Counted from the first letter of the stretch, positions 21,603-34,251 are shown. The stretch is 64,000 nucleotides of DNA from Paralithodes platypus (GCA_032716605.1 CM064552.1:13342886-13406885), one strand, 5' to 3'. A program made the numbers and translations. The notes: generated from the letters alone by a model not told the origin.

Positions 21603-21968
21603 GTACATAAGAACATAAGAACATAAGAAAATGGGAGTCTGCAAAAAGCCGATCGGCCCATACAAGGCAGATCCCTGTCACACCCAACCCCAATTACAAG
21701 GCCCAATTATAGACCCATTTCACCTTGAGTACTGACCCCACCAAAACGGTCAGAGATTAACACAAGATTACGGGGGTCTGCTGAGCGCCGATTGGCCCTC
21801 ACCTGGTAGATCCCCCTCACACCCAACCCATCTCGTCCATATGCCTATCTAATTGTATCTTAAAGCTCCCTATCGTTCTTGATCCCACTATATCACTTGG
21901 TAGCCTATTCCACCCATCTACAACTCTGTTACCAAACCAATATTTGCCTATATCTTTATACGGTAACG
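21603..21968 (-). mobile_element. CR1-like LINE 3' end nested in the Jockey-type copy
   Basis: Begins at the CATAAGAACATAAGAACAT repeat (complement of a TTCTTATG tail) and follows 25307 onward: AAAATGGGAGTCTGC, GCCGAT.GGCCC, CAGATCCCTGTC, CTCGTCCATATG, TTGGTAGCCTATTCCACCC. It is cut at the LINE sequence near 21968. 5' truncated, non-coding. Confidence 0.9.
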
Positions 21969-22860
21969 GATAATTATGTGGAAGGTTGCTTGGAGTGGAT
22001 AGATGAAGACACTGAGTTTTTGAGGCATTGAATATAACAAGGTTTTCTCTGCCCCAATTAGAAATAATAGATAGATCATAAGACAGGCGTGCTATGGTCT
22101 AATCACGTGAGTTTTGGAGATACAGCTGGAAGGGTTTCTGATTATAGTGGAGTTATCTGCATATGTAAGTGGATAGGACTTGAAGAACAGTTAAGAAGGT
22201 CAATGCTGAATAATAAAATGAGAGTTAGTGATAGAACTGAACCCTGTGGGACACTGGAGTTAATAGGCATAAGAGAGGAGCAGTGACCAATACCACTGCT
22301 GCTATAGAGCTAGCAGAAAAGAAACTCGAGATAAAGAAACAGATTAAAGGATAGAAACCATAGGAGGAAAGTTTGGAAAGAAGAGATTTGTGACAAACTT
22401 TATAAAATGCTTTAGATGTGCCTCAGGAAATAGCAAAGGTCTCACCAAAGTCCTGTAGAGAGAATGACCAGGTGTTAGAGAGCTAGGAAAGAATATCGCC
22501 AGTAGAGTGTCCTTTAAGAAAACCATACTGACGATCAGAGATTAGATCATAGGAAGTGAAATGCTTAGGCAATATTTAAATACTTTAGAAAGGCAAGATG
22601 TGATGGTAATTGGTCGATAGTTAGAAGGTTAAGAACGGTCACCCTTCTTTGAGACAGGTTGTATGAGGGCAAACTTCCAGCAAGAAGGAAAGATATTAGA
22701 GGTAAGATAGAGACAACAAAGTTTGCCTAGGCAGGGAGTCAGCAGTTCTTTAACACAACTGGAAGAAAACCATCAATCCCGTATGCCTTCTTAGTGTTAA
22801 GGCCGAAGAGGGTGGATAATACGTCTTTAGAAGAAATTATATTCGGCATAAGGATGAGAG

Positions 22861-22879
22861 GGGGGAGGGGGGGGGGGGT
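22861..22879. repeat. G-rich tract
   Basis: GGGGGAGG followed by an 11-base G-run, inside the LINE remnant. Confidence 0.85.
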
Positions 22880-23165
22880 TAAAAAGCAATAGCACCAGAA
22901 TCGTCCAAGGTTAAGTTAGATGTGAAAGTTTGAGTGTAGAGTTCAGATTTATATTTACAAGAAGTGAAGGTGGTGCTGTCAGAGAAGACAAATGGAGGGA
23001 AAGACGAAGACGTGAAATCGTTGGAGACCTTCTTGGCTAGACTCCAAAAGGAGCGGGAAGAATTAGAGTTGGAAAGATCTTTGCACTAAACACAGATGAA
23101 ACTATTTTTGGCAAGTCGGAGAACAGATTTGGCATGATTTTGGCCAGAAACATAAAACTAGGGGA

Positions 23166-23924
23166 ATTGACTTATCAATGTGACTAGATCTTCGGTAAAT
23201 AAGACAAAATTTAACTGTTGTAATAACTTTCCTCGCGTCGTATAATGTCAATTACCGGTACTATAAAAGCGTGTTAATGTGATAATATATTTGATGTATC
23301 TTTTGACATATTTATTACCGGGTATTTGATCTGTGTTTAATTAATTGAAAACTTGAAATGTAAAACCAATTTGCAAGCTACTCTAGGGTACCGGTACTCA
23401 ATGTTTTGAAGACAAAATATATAAATATATAAGTAACAAAATTATAAATGCAAGTATTCAACTTAACAGGTGCCGCACCGGTATAAGCCTAGGTTAGCTA
23501 AGTTGCAGGAGAACAAAGGCCCAGTCTTAAGATCATTCAGTGCAAGATAGCCTATATTTAGGAATACAAATATATGCAGTCACAAGCAGTTCAAACACGT
23601 ATAACAATGCTTATTTAGCAAATATATTGATATTATTTGGTGATTAAAACAGCATCTATGGGCATTTTTATAAGGATTTTTCATGACGAAAAAAGAATGT
23701 TAACAAATTAAATACCGGTACTGTGATTTTTAATTATTCTCCAAACAAATTTATTCAACCAGGAAGTCCCTCTTTGGAGTGAAAATTATTATACCTAACT
23801 ATTGGCTACCTTGACTATTCGATACGAGGTCCTAACCTTACTACAATACTCGGGAGGTAGCTTGAATACATACCAGTGATAAGTCGGCATTTGATGGAAA
23901 GGTTTTATAGGATTAAGACCTTAG
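23166..23924. other. AT-rich sequence, no gene
   Basis: Contains TACCGGTA palindromes near 23257, 23391 and 23713. Nothing else. Confidence 0.35.
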
Positions 23925-25306
23925 TGCTGAGGAGGTGGGAAGATAAATAGAGTGAGGGAATGGAGTAGTAGGGTGAGGAAGAGGTGGAGTAGGGTGATGA
24001 AAAAAGGATAGAAGGGTGAAGAAGGAAGACGAGTAGGGTGAGAGAAGTCCAGGAGTAAGATGACGAAGACAGAAGAGAAGGGTGAGGAAGGAAGAGGTGC
24101 AGGGAAAAGGAGTAGGGTGAGGGAAGAGGAGGAGTAGGTTGAGAAGGAAGAGATAGAGTAGGGTGTGTAAGAGGTGGAGTAGGGTGAGGAAGAGGTGGGG
24201 TAGGGTGATGAAGGACGAGGTGTAGGGTTAGGAAGGAAAATTAGTAGGATGAAAAAGAGGTGGAGTAGAATGAGGAAGAGGTGAAGTAGGGTGAGGAGGA
24301 GGTGGAGTAGAGTGAGGCAGGAGGTGGAGTAGGGTGAGGAAGAGGTGAAGTAAGGTGAGGAAGAGATGGAGTAAAATGAGGAAGAGGAGTAAGGTGAGAA
24401 AGAGATGGAGTATGGTGAGAAAGAGGTGGAGTAGGATGAGAAAGAGGTGGAGTAGGATGAGAAAGAGGTGGAGTAGGGTAAGAAAGGTGGAATAGGATAA
24501 GAAAGAGGTGGAGTAGGATGAGAAAGGTGGAGTAGGGTAAGAAAGGTGGAATAGGATGAGAAAGGTGGAGTAGGATAAGAAAGAGGTGGAGTATGATGAA
24601 AAAGAGGTGGAGTATGATGAGAAAGAGGTGGAGTGGGGTAAGAAAGAGGTGGAGTAGGATGAGAAAGAGGTGGAGTAGGATGAGAAAGAGGTGGAGTGGG
24701 GTAAGAAAGGTAGAGTAGGATGAGAAAGAGGTGGAGTAGGATAAGAAAGAGGTGGAGTAGGGTGAGAAAGAGGTGGAGTAGGGTGAGAAAGCAGTGGAGT
24801 AGGGTGAGGAAGTGGTGGAGTAGGGTAAGTATGAGGTGGAGTAAAGAGAGAGGGAGGAAAAGAAGTGCGGGTGAGGAGGTGGAGAGTAGGGTGAGGAAGA
24901 AAGATAAGTGGATTGGGGAAGGAAGAGGAGTAGGGCAAGGAAGGAAGAGGAGTAGGGTAATGAAGAGAGAGGAGTAGGGTAAGGAAGAGACAAGAGTAGG
25001 GTGAGGAAGAGAGAGGAGTAGGATGAGGAAGAGAGAGGAGTAAGGTGATGAAGAGAGAGGAGTAGGATGAGGAAGAGAGAGGAGTAGGGTGATGAAGAGA
25101 GAGGAGTAGGATGAGGAAGAGAGAGGAGTAGGATGAGGAAGAGAGAGGAGTAGGATGAGGAAGAGAGAGGAGTAGGGTGATGAAGAGAGAGGAGTAGGGT
25201 GATGAAGAGAGAGGAGTAGGGTGATGCAGAGAGAGGAGTAGGGTGATGAAGAGAGAGGAGTAGGGTGATGCAGAGAGAGGAGTAGGGTGATGCAGAGAGA
25301 GGAGTA
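23925..25306 (+). repeat. Purine-rich 21-22-bp minisatellite, left part
   Basis: More than 60 units. The right part has period 22 (GGAGTAGGGTGATGAAGAGAGA and variants at 25081, 25103, 25125); the middle has period 21 (AAGAGGTGGAGTAGGATGAGA). The plus strand is almost all purine. The ~380-500-residue Ser/Leu/Pro frames on the minus strand are a by-product. The array resumes at 28539 after the LINE insertion. Confidence 0.97.
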
Positions 25307-26493
25307 CATAAGAACATAAGAACATAAGAAAATGGGAGTCTGCAGAAAGCCGATTGGCCTAAGCAAGGCAGATCCCTGTCCCACACAACCCCAATTCATT
25401 ACAAAGCCCAATTATAGGCTTCACACTCTAATACCCTGAGGATCATCTTACCAAAACGGTTAGAGATTAACGCAGGATTATGGAGGTCTGCAGAGCGCTG
25501 ATTGGCCCAACCCGGCTGATCCCCCTTCACACCCAACCCTTCTCGTCCATATGCTTATCCAATTTTATCTTAAAGCTCCCTACAGTTTTAGATCCCACTA
25601 TAGCACTTGGTAGTCCATTCCACCGGTCTACAACTCTGTTACCAAACCAATACTTGCCTATATCTTTTCTGAAACGAAATTTATCTAATTTGAAACCATT
25701 GGTACGAGTTCTTTCGCTATCACTGAGCTTTAGTACATTTGCCATGTCCCCTTTGTTAATCCCACTAACCCACTTGAACACCTCTATCATATCCCCTCTA
25801 ACTCTGCGTCTCTCTAACGAATGTAAACCTAATTTCTTCAACCTTTCTTCATACGAAAGATTTCTAATATTATGGATCATTTTTGTCATTCTACGCTGTA
25901 CTCTCTCCAATGAATCTATGTCCATTCTGTAATAAGGACACCAAAATTGGACAGCATAATCCATATGGGGTCTCACTAATGACAAGTAAAGTTTTAAGAT
26001 AACATCAGCAGTTCTGTTACTCACACTCCTAGAGATGAACCCGAGAATCCTGTTTGCCTTATTACGAACGCTTATACACTGTTTTCTAGGCTTCAAATCA
26101 TTGCTAACAAACACACCTAGATCTTTCTCGCAGTCTGAATTTTCTAATTCTAAATTAGCTAGTTTATATTTAACATTTGTTTGAATCTTCCCTATCTTTA
26201 ATACCTTGCATTTGTCAATGTTAAACTTCATCTGCCAATTTACTGACCATTCATGTAAGGTATCTAGATCCCTTTGGAGGCACTCTATATCGCTATCTGA
26301 ATCAATTGATCTCCCTATTTTAGTATCGTCTGCGAATTTACTTATCCTACTAGTTATACCTAAATCTAGGTCATTTATGTATATAAGAAACAACAGGGGA
26401 CCTAATACCGATCCCTGGGGGACACCACTTTTGACTGCTCCCCATTCTGACTTGGTACCATTTATGCTGACTCTCGGCTTCCTACCAATTAGC
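25307..26493 (-). pseudogene. CR1-like LINE copy A, reverse transcriptase C-terminal half
   Basis: The 3' end is at 25307 with a (TTCTTATG)n tail. The frame up to 26493 encodes about 320 residues: SGVPQGSVLGPLLFLIYI, FADDTKIG (catalytic DD at 26325-26330) and the C-terminal YYRMDIDSLERVQRRMTK region. 5' truncated inside the RT domain. Nearly identical to copy B, so young. The junction to copy B is at ATTAGCCAT/AAGAACAT with a CAT overlap. Frame otherwise intact. Confidence 0.93.
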
Positions 26494-28538
26494 CATAAGA
26501 ACATAAGAACATAAGAAAATGGGAGTCTGCAGAAAGCCGATTGGCCTAAGCAAGGCAGATCCCTGTCCCACACACCCCCAATTCATTACAAAGCCCAATT
26601 ATAGGCTTCACACTCTAATACCCTGAGGATCATCTTACCAAAACGGTTAGAGATTAACGCAGGATTATGGAGGTCTGCAGAGCGCTGATTGGCCCAACCC
26701 GACTGATCCCCCTTCACACCCAACCCTTCTCGTCCATATGCTTATCCAATTTTATCTTAAAGCTCCCTACAGTTTTAGATCCCACTATAGCACTTGGTAG
26801 TCCATTCCACCCGTCTACAACTCTGTTACCAAACCAATACTTGCCTATATCTTTTCTGAAACGAAATTTATCTAATTTGAAACCATTGGTACGAGTTCTT
26901 TCGCTATCACTGAGCTTTAGTACATTTGCCATGTCCCCTTTGTTAATCCCACTAACCCACTTGAACACCTCTATCATATCCCCTCTAACTCTGCGTCTCT
27001 CTAACGAATGTAAACCTAATTTCTTCAACCTTTCTTCATACGAAAGATTTCTAATATTATGGATCATTTTTGTCATTCTACGCTGTACTCTCTCCAATGA
27101 ATCTATGTCCATTCTGTAATAAGGACACCAAAATTGGACAGCATAATCCATATGGGGTCTCACTAATGACAAGTAAAGTTTTAAGATAACATCAGCAGTT
27201 CTGTTACTCACACTCCTAGAGATGAACCCGAGAATCCTGTTTGCCTTATTACGAACGCTTATACACTGTTTTCTAGGCTTCAAATCATTGCTAACAAACA
27301 CACCTAGATCTTTCTCGCAGTCTGAATTTTCTAATTCTAAATTAGCTAGTTTATATTTAACATTTGTTTGCATCTTCCCTATCTTTAATACCTTGCATTT
27401 GTCAATGTTAAACTTCATCTGCCAATTTACTGACCATTCATGTAAGGTATCTAGATCCCTTTGGAGGCACTCTATATCGCTATCTGAATCAATTGATCTC
27501 CCTATTTTAGTATCGTCTGCGAATTTACTTATCCTACTAGTTATACCTAAATCTAGGTCATTTATGTATATAAGAAACAACAGGGGACCTAAAACCGATC
27601 CCTGGGGGACACCACTTTTGACTGCTCCCTATTCTGACTTGGTACCATTTATGCTGACTCTCTGCTTCCTACCAATTAGCCATGACCTAATCCATCCTAA
27701 CAACGCCCCACCTATTCCATGTGCCTCAACCTTTCTCATCAATCTCTCATGAGGGACTCTGTCGAAAGCTTTACTGAAATCTAAATATATAATATCATAT
27801 GACTTGTCATTATCTACTGCTTCATATACCTCTGAGAAAAAACTAAGCAAATTAGTAAGGCAAGACCGTCCCTGAGTGAATCCATGCTGAGAAGAATTGA
27901 TTAAGTTAAATGTTTCTAAGTGGTTTCTCATTTTCCTAGCAATAATTGACTCTAGTAGTTTTCCTATGATTGAAGTGAGACTAATGGGACGGTAATTGGA
28001 TGCTATTGATTTATCACCTTTTTTGAAGATCGGAACTACATTTGCAAGCTTCCAAGCTTCTGGAACTATACCTGTTTCTAATGACTTGTTAAATAGAAAT
28101 GTTAATGGATAACTTAACTCATCTCTGCATTCTTTTAATACTCTAGCATATACCTCATCAGGACCAGGCGATTTATGAGGTTTCAGTCTGTCAATTTCCT
28201 TAACCACATCATTTCTACTTATAGTAACCGTACTTAACCTATTTTCTATACTATCGCTGTATACCTTACGGACTTCTGGAAACTGTGCCAAATTTTCATT
28301 AGTGAAAACGGAAAGAAATTGACTATTTAATGTACTGCACATTTCTAAATCACTTTCTGTCAATTTTCCTATCGAAGTTTTAAGGGGACCAATTACATCT
28401 CTAACCTTGGATTTATATAGTTGGTAAAAAGCTTTAGGATTATTTTTTGAATCATTGGCAACCTTAATTTCATAATTTCTTTTTTCTTTACTAATATCCT
28501 TTTTTACCTGTCGTGATAGATTCTGATAGTAAGCAAGT
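26494..28538 (-). pseudogene. CR1-like LINE copy B, larger reverse transcriptase region
   Basis: Same element, longer: minus-strand frame from 28535 down. Motifs: SNYRPISLTSIIGKLLE, QHGFTQGRSCLTNLL, IYLDFSKAFDRVPHE and GPLLFLIYINDL, with FADDTKIG (DD at 27512-27517). The only lesion seen is a nonsense codon at 27627-27629, where copy A has Trp (TGG changed to TAG). The endonuclease and ORF1 are missing (5' truncation). It abuts the purine minisatellite at 28539. Known role of the family: target-primed reverse transcription of its own RNA. Confidence 0.93.
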
Positions 28539-29545
28539 AGGTGAGTAGGGTGAGGAAGAGAGAGGAGTAGGGTGATGAAAAGATGAGGAGGGTGAGAAAG
28601 GAGTAGGGTGATGAAGAGAGAGGAGTAGGATGAGGAAGATAGAGGAGTAGGGTGAGGAAGAGAGAGGAGTAGGGTGAGAAAGAGAAAGGAGTAGGGTGAT
28701 GGAGAGGTGGAGTAGGGTGATGGAGAGGTGGAGTAGGGTGATGAAGAGGTGAAGTAGAGTGAGGATGGAAGAGGAGTAGGGTGATGAAGATAGAGGATGA
28801 GAAAGAGAAAGGAGTATGGTGATGAAGAGGTGGAGTAGGGTGATGAAGAGGTGGAGTAGGGTGATGAAGGGGTAAAGTAGAGTGAGGATGGAAGAGGAGT
28901 AGGGTGAGGAAGGAAGAAGAGTGATAGGTTATGGAGGGACGAGGAGTAATAGGGCGAGGAGGTAAGAAGAGGAGGAGTAGGGTGATGAAGAGGTGGAGTA
29001 GGGTGATGAAGAGGTGGAGTAGGGTGATGAAGAGGTGAGGTGGAGTAGAGTGATGAAGAGGTGAAGTAGAGTGAGGATGGAAGAGGAGTAGGGTTATGAA
29101 GATAGAGGAGGGTGAGAAAGAGAAAGGAGTAGGGTGAAGAGGTGGCGTAGAGTGAGGATGGAAGAGGAGTAGGGTGATGAAGATAGAGGGTGAGAAAGAG
29201 AAAGGAGTAGGGTGATGAAGAGGTGGAGTAGGGTGAAGTAGAGTGAGGATGGAAGAGGAGTAGGGTGATGAAGGAAGAGTGATAGATTATGGAGGGAAGA
29301 GGAGTAATAGGGCGAGGAGGTAAGAAGAGGAGGTCAGGAGGAGTAGGGTGAGGAAGATAGAGGAGGGTGAGGAAGAGTAAAAGAAAGGTAGTAAAGAGAA
29401 AGAGTAGGGTGAGGAAGGAAGAGATGTAAGGTGGAGAAGGAAGAGAAATAGGGTGAGCTAGGAAGGAGAGGAGGGTAAGGGAAAAGAAAGGAATGGGGTG
29501 TGGTTGGAAGACTAAGAGGAGGAATAGGGTGAAGAAGAAAAGGGA
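28539..29545 (+). repeat. Purine-rich minisatellite, right part
   Basis: Continues the array of 23925-25306 (GGAGTAGGGTGATGAAGAGG and variants). Units are more irregular, with longer GATGGAAGAGGAG blocks repeated every 60-120 bp. Confidence 0.93.
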
Positions 29546-29621
29546 ATAGCCCATATATGATAACAAAAAAGAGGAGGGGGTTGAAGAATACAGAGGAGTA
29601 AAACTAGGAATATAAAATACA

Positions 29622-29747
29622 CAAGTGAGCGGAATTTCGATGTGAGTAGGCTATCCTAGGTTCGAGTCCATGGAGTGCCACATGTACAGTATTTGTTGAT
29701 TTCATTAATTGAGTTTGAGGTGAAGTTAGTTGGTGGAAAAAACATAA
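29622..29747 (+). mobile_element. tRNA-headed SINE, family S3 copy 2
   Basis: GGAATTTCGATGTGAGTA, then GGTTCGAGTCCATGGAGTGC and TTGTTGATTTCATTAATTG, as at 10196-10306 in reverse. The A-box part is lost or mutated. Confidence 0.75.
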
Positions 29748-29773
29748 TATAATTAAATCAGGGGCTTAGATGA

Positions 29774-30010
29774 AGTCTTTTGTTCGTACTACCATCAGAT
29801 AAATGTAAGCATCTTAAAAATAGCCTCTATGAAATAAGGGATTTTAGGGGTGTGACGATTGATACTATATACATCAACAAGCATAAGGTGATTATATTTA
29901 GCTACCGCGTTGAAAGGATCTCTGGAAATCAAAATGTTAAATTCCTATCCATTTCCCCTAATCCACAAGAGTTACTTTCAAGGTTTAATAAAATAATACG
30001 CAGGAAATAG
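29774..30010 (+). other. Unassigned 79-codon open frame
   Basis: Open between TGA (29771-29773) and TAG (30008-30010) with mixed, protein-like composition (FRGVTIDTIYINKH, then VKFLSISPN). No ATG near the start, no recognised family, no splice signal chosen. It could be an exon or retroelement piece, or chance. Confidence 0.2.
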
Positions 30011-32330
30011 AAATTCCCATAATATAATAGTAGGGCCTATAATATAATAATTTGAATAAAATAATTTCCTGTGCCGTCCAAAACAAATTCTATCAATGCA
30101 AGCCGATTATGCTTGTAGGGGGAGGGGGGAAGTTTATCAGTATTAAAATATGTATGGCTTCTAAACCGTATGACAACAAAAACTAGACTTTTGTAGTACA
30201 GTACTCGACATGCACTACATAACTAGATAGATAGCTTATTCAAACAATATATTACGCTTATTAACGTTTGAACATAAACTATCCAGTAGTTAGCTTACTC
30301 AGTGAAGAGCACGCGATACTACCGGTACTGCGAACCTCTGAATATGTCAAACACTAGGCCTAATACTATTGAGCATATTATCATAATAGGGACAATTAGA
30401 ATTAAATATAACAAGAATTATGATTATATTATCATAACAGGGACGGACCATTATCATCATATAAACTTATTAAGCATTATATTATTATAATATTACGTTT
30501 GACCATAGGCCTAGCCTATCATTATTGAATGAAAACACTCCGAATATTCTAGTGGCCCTATCAAAGACTATTATATCACATTTGTCTTAAATTTGAATAG
30601 TTCGTTAGCTCCTAATTACGTCTAGAATAATAATCTAGGCAAAATCCAATTAAGTTTGAAAGTCCTTTGTAGCCTATAGCCTAGGCCTATGCAGTACAAA
30701 AATAGATATCAGCAAATAGGCCTATATATTAAGTCAAACCTAAATATACAATATACACATAGGCCTAAGACAATGAGTGACGAACTACTTCATATTGCTT
30801 AATAATTATACAAATAATACTGAACATGGGAATAAAGGGATGCAAACATGATAAAGTATAGGCTACTGATGAAGACGAGAAAAGCATTTTGGTAAACATA
30901 AAGGCGCCAATACCACAACCGTTGAAGTAAATGACGATACTGCGGAATATTTATTGACAATGATGGCAGCTACAGACAAATTGAAAAAGAAAAAAAAACG
31001 TGCATAGCCTATATAAATACGACATTGCTGATAAATACGAGAAGGAATAAACACATTTGTTTGCAAATATGGAGCGAGTAACTAAGCCCAAAATCACGAA
31101 TTGCTTTTAATTCCATCAACACTATCGCTAACTTTAGACACTTTTATCCAGCTTAGGATCTATACAAATTAAATGAGTGAAGAGTATCGCAATAAACTCT
31201 GGCTCTAATTGCCAGAATGGAAAGTGAAAAGGTAATCGAACTCTAGACTATGGCTCAGTTGAACAAACACAAACACACACAGCTACAACGAAAATGGATT
31301 TGCTCTTACATAACTACAGTATTATTAAAATATATAGGCTATCACTACTGACGAAGGTAAGAGGGATGTCCCTGCACGTGTTCCTTCCTTACCACCTTCC
31401 CTCTCATCAACACATAGCCTACACGTAATACATGTATGAAGTTACCAGTTAGTTATTTCTAGGTGTAGGCTATATTACTGTAGTTAACATAAAAGGCACA
31501 ATATTTTAATCGAGCTTGGGATACATCAGTAAGTTATATTGTTTTATTTATAGCCTAGTAGGGGTCAATCCAGCCCAAAACATTGAATACTAAAACAAAC
31601 CAAGCTCATTATCTAAGTTAACATTCAAACTCATCTAACTTTGAGAATAAGGCCCTAAATTAACCAATACGTTACTAAACAATTTAAAGACACTCGATAT
31701 TATACTGTGAACGTTCTATATGCGAAATGTATATAATAAATGTCTGCTAAAAAAGTAAATCAAGACAGTTGTGAAATATCCAGTGAATCTCACCATAGTA
31801 AGCCAGCCAGGCCGGTATGCAGGGATATAGCAGTAGCCTACATGCATCCTCATTCCTCACCATCATCTTCACCCAGACCACCAGATGTCCAGTAACAAGT
31901 TTTCTATGCATCAAATTTCAAGGTAACACTTCACAACTATGTTCTCTCGACAAGTATGTACAGTAGTTCTGTTAAAGATTCACATATTTGTTAATAGGTG
32001 TAATGCAACTCTTCTTCACTACATTCTTTTCCAAATCCCCATAGTGTGGATAGAGAGTTGGAGTTCCTAGCGAGGACAACACCGTCCAAGCTCACCACCC
32101 ACAACGTAACACCTCACCTCCCTTCAGACAGACAACCACTGAGCCACATGGATTAGCCCTCTCAGATGCTTCATACATGTCCTCAAGTTGCGCATCATCT
32201 TGGCTTCCTCATCTGTTCCCGCTCCCTTTATGCGTTCTACACCTCACGTAACCGATTACTGTGTAATCATAGGTTGTGAAAGCACTGATATCAGTTGTAT
32301 CTAACGAAATTGTGCTTTTATTAAAGACTT
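30011..32330. other. AT-rich sequence with many TAGGCCTA motifs, no gene
   Basis: Repeated AGGCCTA/TAGCCTA palindrome-like words (about 30350, 30500, 30681, 30717, 30763, and further TAGCCT copies to 31560). No protein-like frame. Confidence 0.4.
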
Positions 32331-32336
32331 ACTCAC

Positions 32337-32480
32337 GTACACGTGAATATTTTGCGTAATTCGTTGTACGTCTGGCACTAAATCTACCATAAATAATCCA
32401 CAGCGACTATTGGCCGGCCAGTTCTGGGCGGAGCCACCACTTCCCATTACTAGGGCCCGTGGATGGGGATTGGTCAGAGG
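32337..32480 (-). promoter_or_regulatory. Candidate promoter and leader exon, possibly of Wnt5
   Basis: A locally GC-rich patch. On the minus strand it has two CCAAT boxes (complement of ATTGG at 32469-32473 and 32409-32413), a GC box CTCCGCCC (complement at 32427-32434), a TTATTTAT element (about 32388-32395) and then a donor-like GTGAGT (32331-32336). The orientation fits Wnt5, whose coding exon seems to need an upstream leader exon. No direct link is visible. Confidence 0.25.
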
Positions 32481-33155
32481 TGTGTCGCTGCCGGCACCTT
32501 CCATCTCTACAGCATCTCGTCTCATTATGTATTACAAACTCAACTTCTTGCCAGGACTGTATCACTAAATGAATGCCATCGTTACCAGGGATGACAACCA
32601 GGGATGAAGATCTTGGATGATGAACTATCACTAATCAGGATATACAAACAAGTAGTATAAGATAAGTCTAATTTTGTGTCTCGACTTTTGTATTCACTCA
32701 TAACAATGATCTCCCAGTTTTTTTTTATGTGTGCGGACCGTGGGTGACTGGTTGGCTGAGGTGCCTGTGGCATCATATTAAATGCCACATCTTCAGACAA
32801 ATTTTCCTGACAGAACAAGTGATTCTCTGTATGGTGGATGATCATTGCTTAATCGCGTGGATAATCAAAAGGTGTTCCCGTGGAAGAGAAGATAATGCTC
32901 TTTTCCTTAAGGAGATAATGTTTTTTTTCCTCAAGGAAAGAGGAGGGAGAAAATGTTGCATAACGAATTACAATATCATTGTGTAGTGAGTATTTCGCTG
33001 TTTGTAATTGCAGTGCAAGAAAGGATTAATGTTTACTAAACAATCAAAGTTTATTAGAAACTCCATTAATGCTGAACACGGTGATTAAACATATATGGAA
33101 GCAGGAAGTAACTTAAACCTCTGCAATACTAATTGAGCATTTGTAATCAATTATC
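32481..33155. other. No gene recognised
   Basis: Mixed-composition unique sequence. A 9-base T-run lies near 32718. Confidence 0.3.
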
Positions 33156-33156
33156 G

Positions 33157-33157
<1 letters not shown>

Positions 33158-33203
<46 letters not shown>

Positions 33204-33222
33204 TTATTATTATTTTTTTTTT
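33158..33222. repeat. (AT)n then (ATT)n and T-run
   Basis: About 18 AT units (33158-33194), then TTATTATTATTATT and T-run to 33222. Confidence 0.95.
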
Positions 33223-33926
33223 GCTGATATGTAAACATTATAACTTTAGAATTGAACAAATATAATAACGAAGTTTTAAAATCAAAGCATGGAAAACAAA
33301 TTAAGATGTGATAGTTTAACCTAGTAAAATCAGTGTTAACCAGAGTGGTTTAATTAATAAATATTTACTATAAACTCTGTATAACTAGTTACTACTAGTT
33401 CTCATTCCTAAGTATATTTAATTCGTCTCAATTTAACTAATATAAAATGGTTGAAATTCTTCGTGATACTAAATTATTTAGCACCTTAAACTACGACTGC
33501 ATTGCTATAGTCTATTTATTATGATGAATCTAGAAATCCCGACCCCAACCATTCACAACTCAAACCGAACTTAAGCAATCTAGCTAATATTCATCAAGGA
33601 AAAGGTAACCAGTAATAAGTGTGAACATTTATAGCCAGTTTGCTCAAGCCCTCTCCAAGTTAAAAGAGTCTAGGGAAAATAATTCCTTGATTCATCATAT
33701 ATGTTAGTAAAATTTAAAAGAAACGTACAGACAATAGTAAGTGTGAATTAAGCAACATATAGCTACGAGTAATCCAGAAAATAATATTCAGATTTGGGAG
33801 GCCCTATCAATTCACTCTCAATACGGATGACACTTTATATATTATATTCTAGGTAATATTACATGATTTTATCAAGATTAGGAAGGATGTCTCCAAGTCA
33901 AGACCTTTATATATACCTACAGTTAA
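33223..33926. other. AT-rich sequence, no gene
   Basis: No repeat or coding frame recognised. Confidence 0.3.
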
Positions 33927-34133
33927 GGGGCATTACACAAGCAGTTTTACCGTAAATTTTCTATGGTCAATACTTCTCCGGCAACATTTCTTAGATCTTT
34001 TGCACTGGTATCGACATATTAACTGGTAATATATTAATTTAGTTGATGTGTGTAAAAAGTTTATCTGATAATTTGTCAGACCAGTAATGACGATAACACT
34101 GAGGGAAAAGTCTCCCATGTGATACCAGCTAAT
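33927..34133. mobile_element. MITE family E copy
   Basis: The left end AAGGGGCATTACACAAGCAG, TTTTACCGTAAATTTTC is mirrored imperfectly by GAGGGAAAAGTCTCCC and TGTGATACCAGCTAA. Shares CGGCAACATTTCT and CAGACCAGTAATGACG with 15846-16075. Confidence 0.6.
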
Positions 34134-34251
34134 CTTCTTGTTTTCTTATAATTTCGCTAATACAAGACGATTATATCAAACGCAAAAAAGCCTCCTGAAG
34201 TCAACAGGTTAATATCAAAGGCTTAATAGTTTCTGACCACCAAGAAGCATA

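Larger units (their letters stand above)
20546..23165 (-). pseudogene. Jockey-type LINE, decayed minus copy carrying two nested insertions
   Basis: Runs from the 3' non-coding region (20546-21200) through the C-terminal and RT regions up to 23165, matching 13520-14866 and 15000-15600 in reverse. Examples on the minus strand: the KAYG region near 22780, CCAATTGGGGCAGAGAAAACC near 22055, and an RVESKAFRLINYR peptide near 21370. It is broken at 20808-21122 by a TTAA foldback element and at 21603-21968 by a CR1-like LINE end. Many stops; not functional. Confidence 0.88.

Noticed and set aside
23921..25411. 496-, 381- and 365-residue Ser/Leu/Pro open frames on the minus strand
   Set aside because: Translations of the 21-22-bp minisatellite; three frames are open at once because the unit lacks stops.
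27629..29566. 645-residue minus-strand frame as one protein
   Set aside because: Its first half is minisatellite translation; only the part below 28538 is LINE reverse transcriptase.
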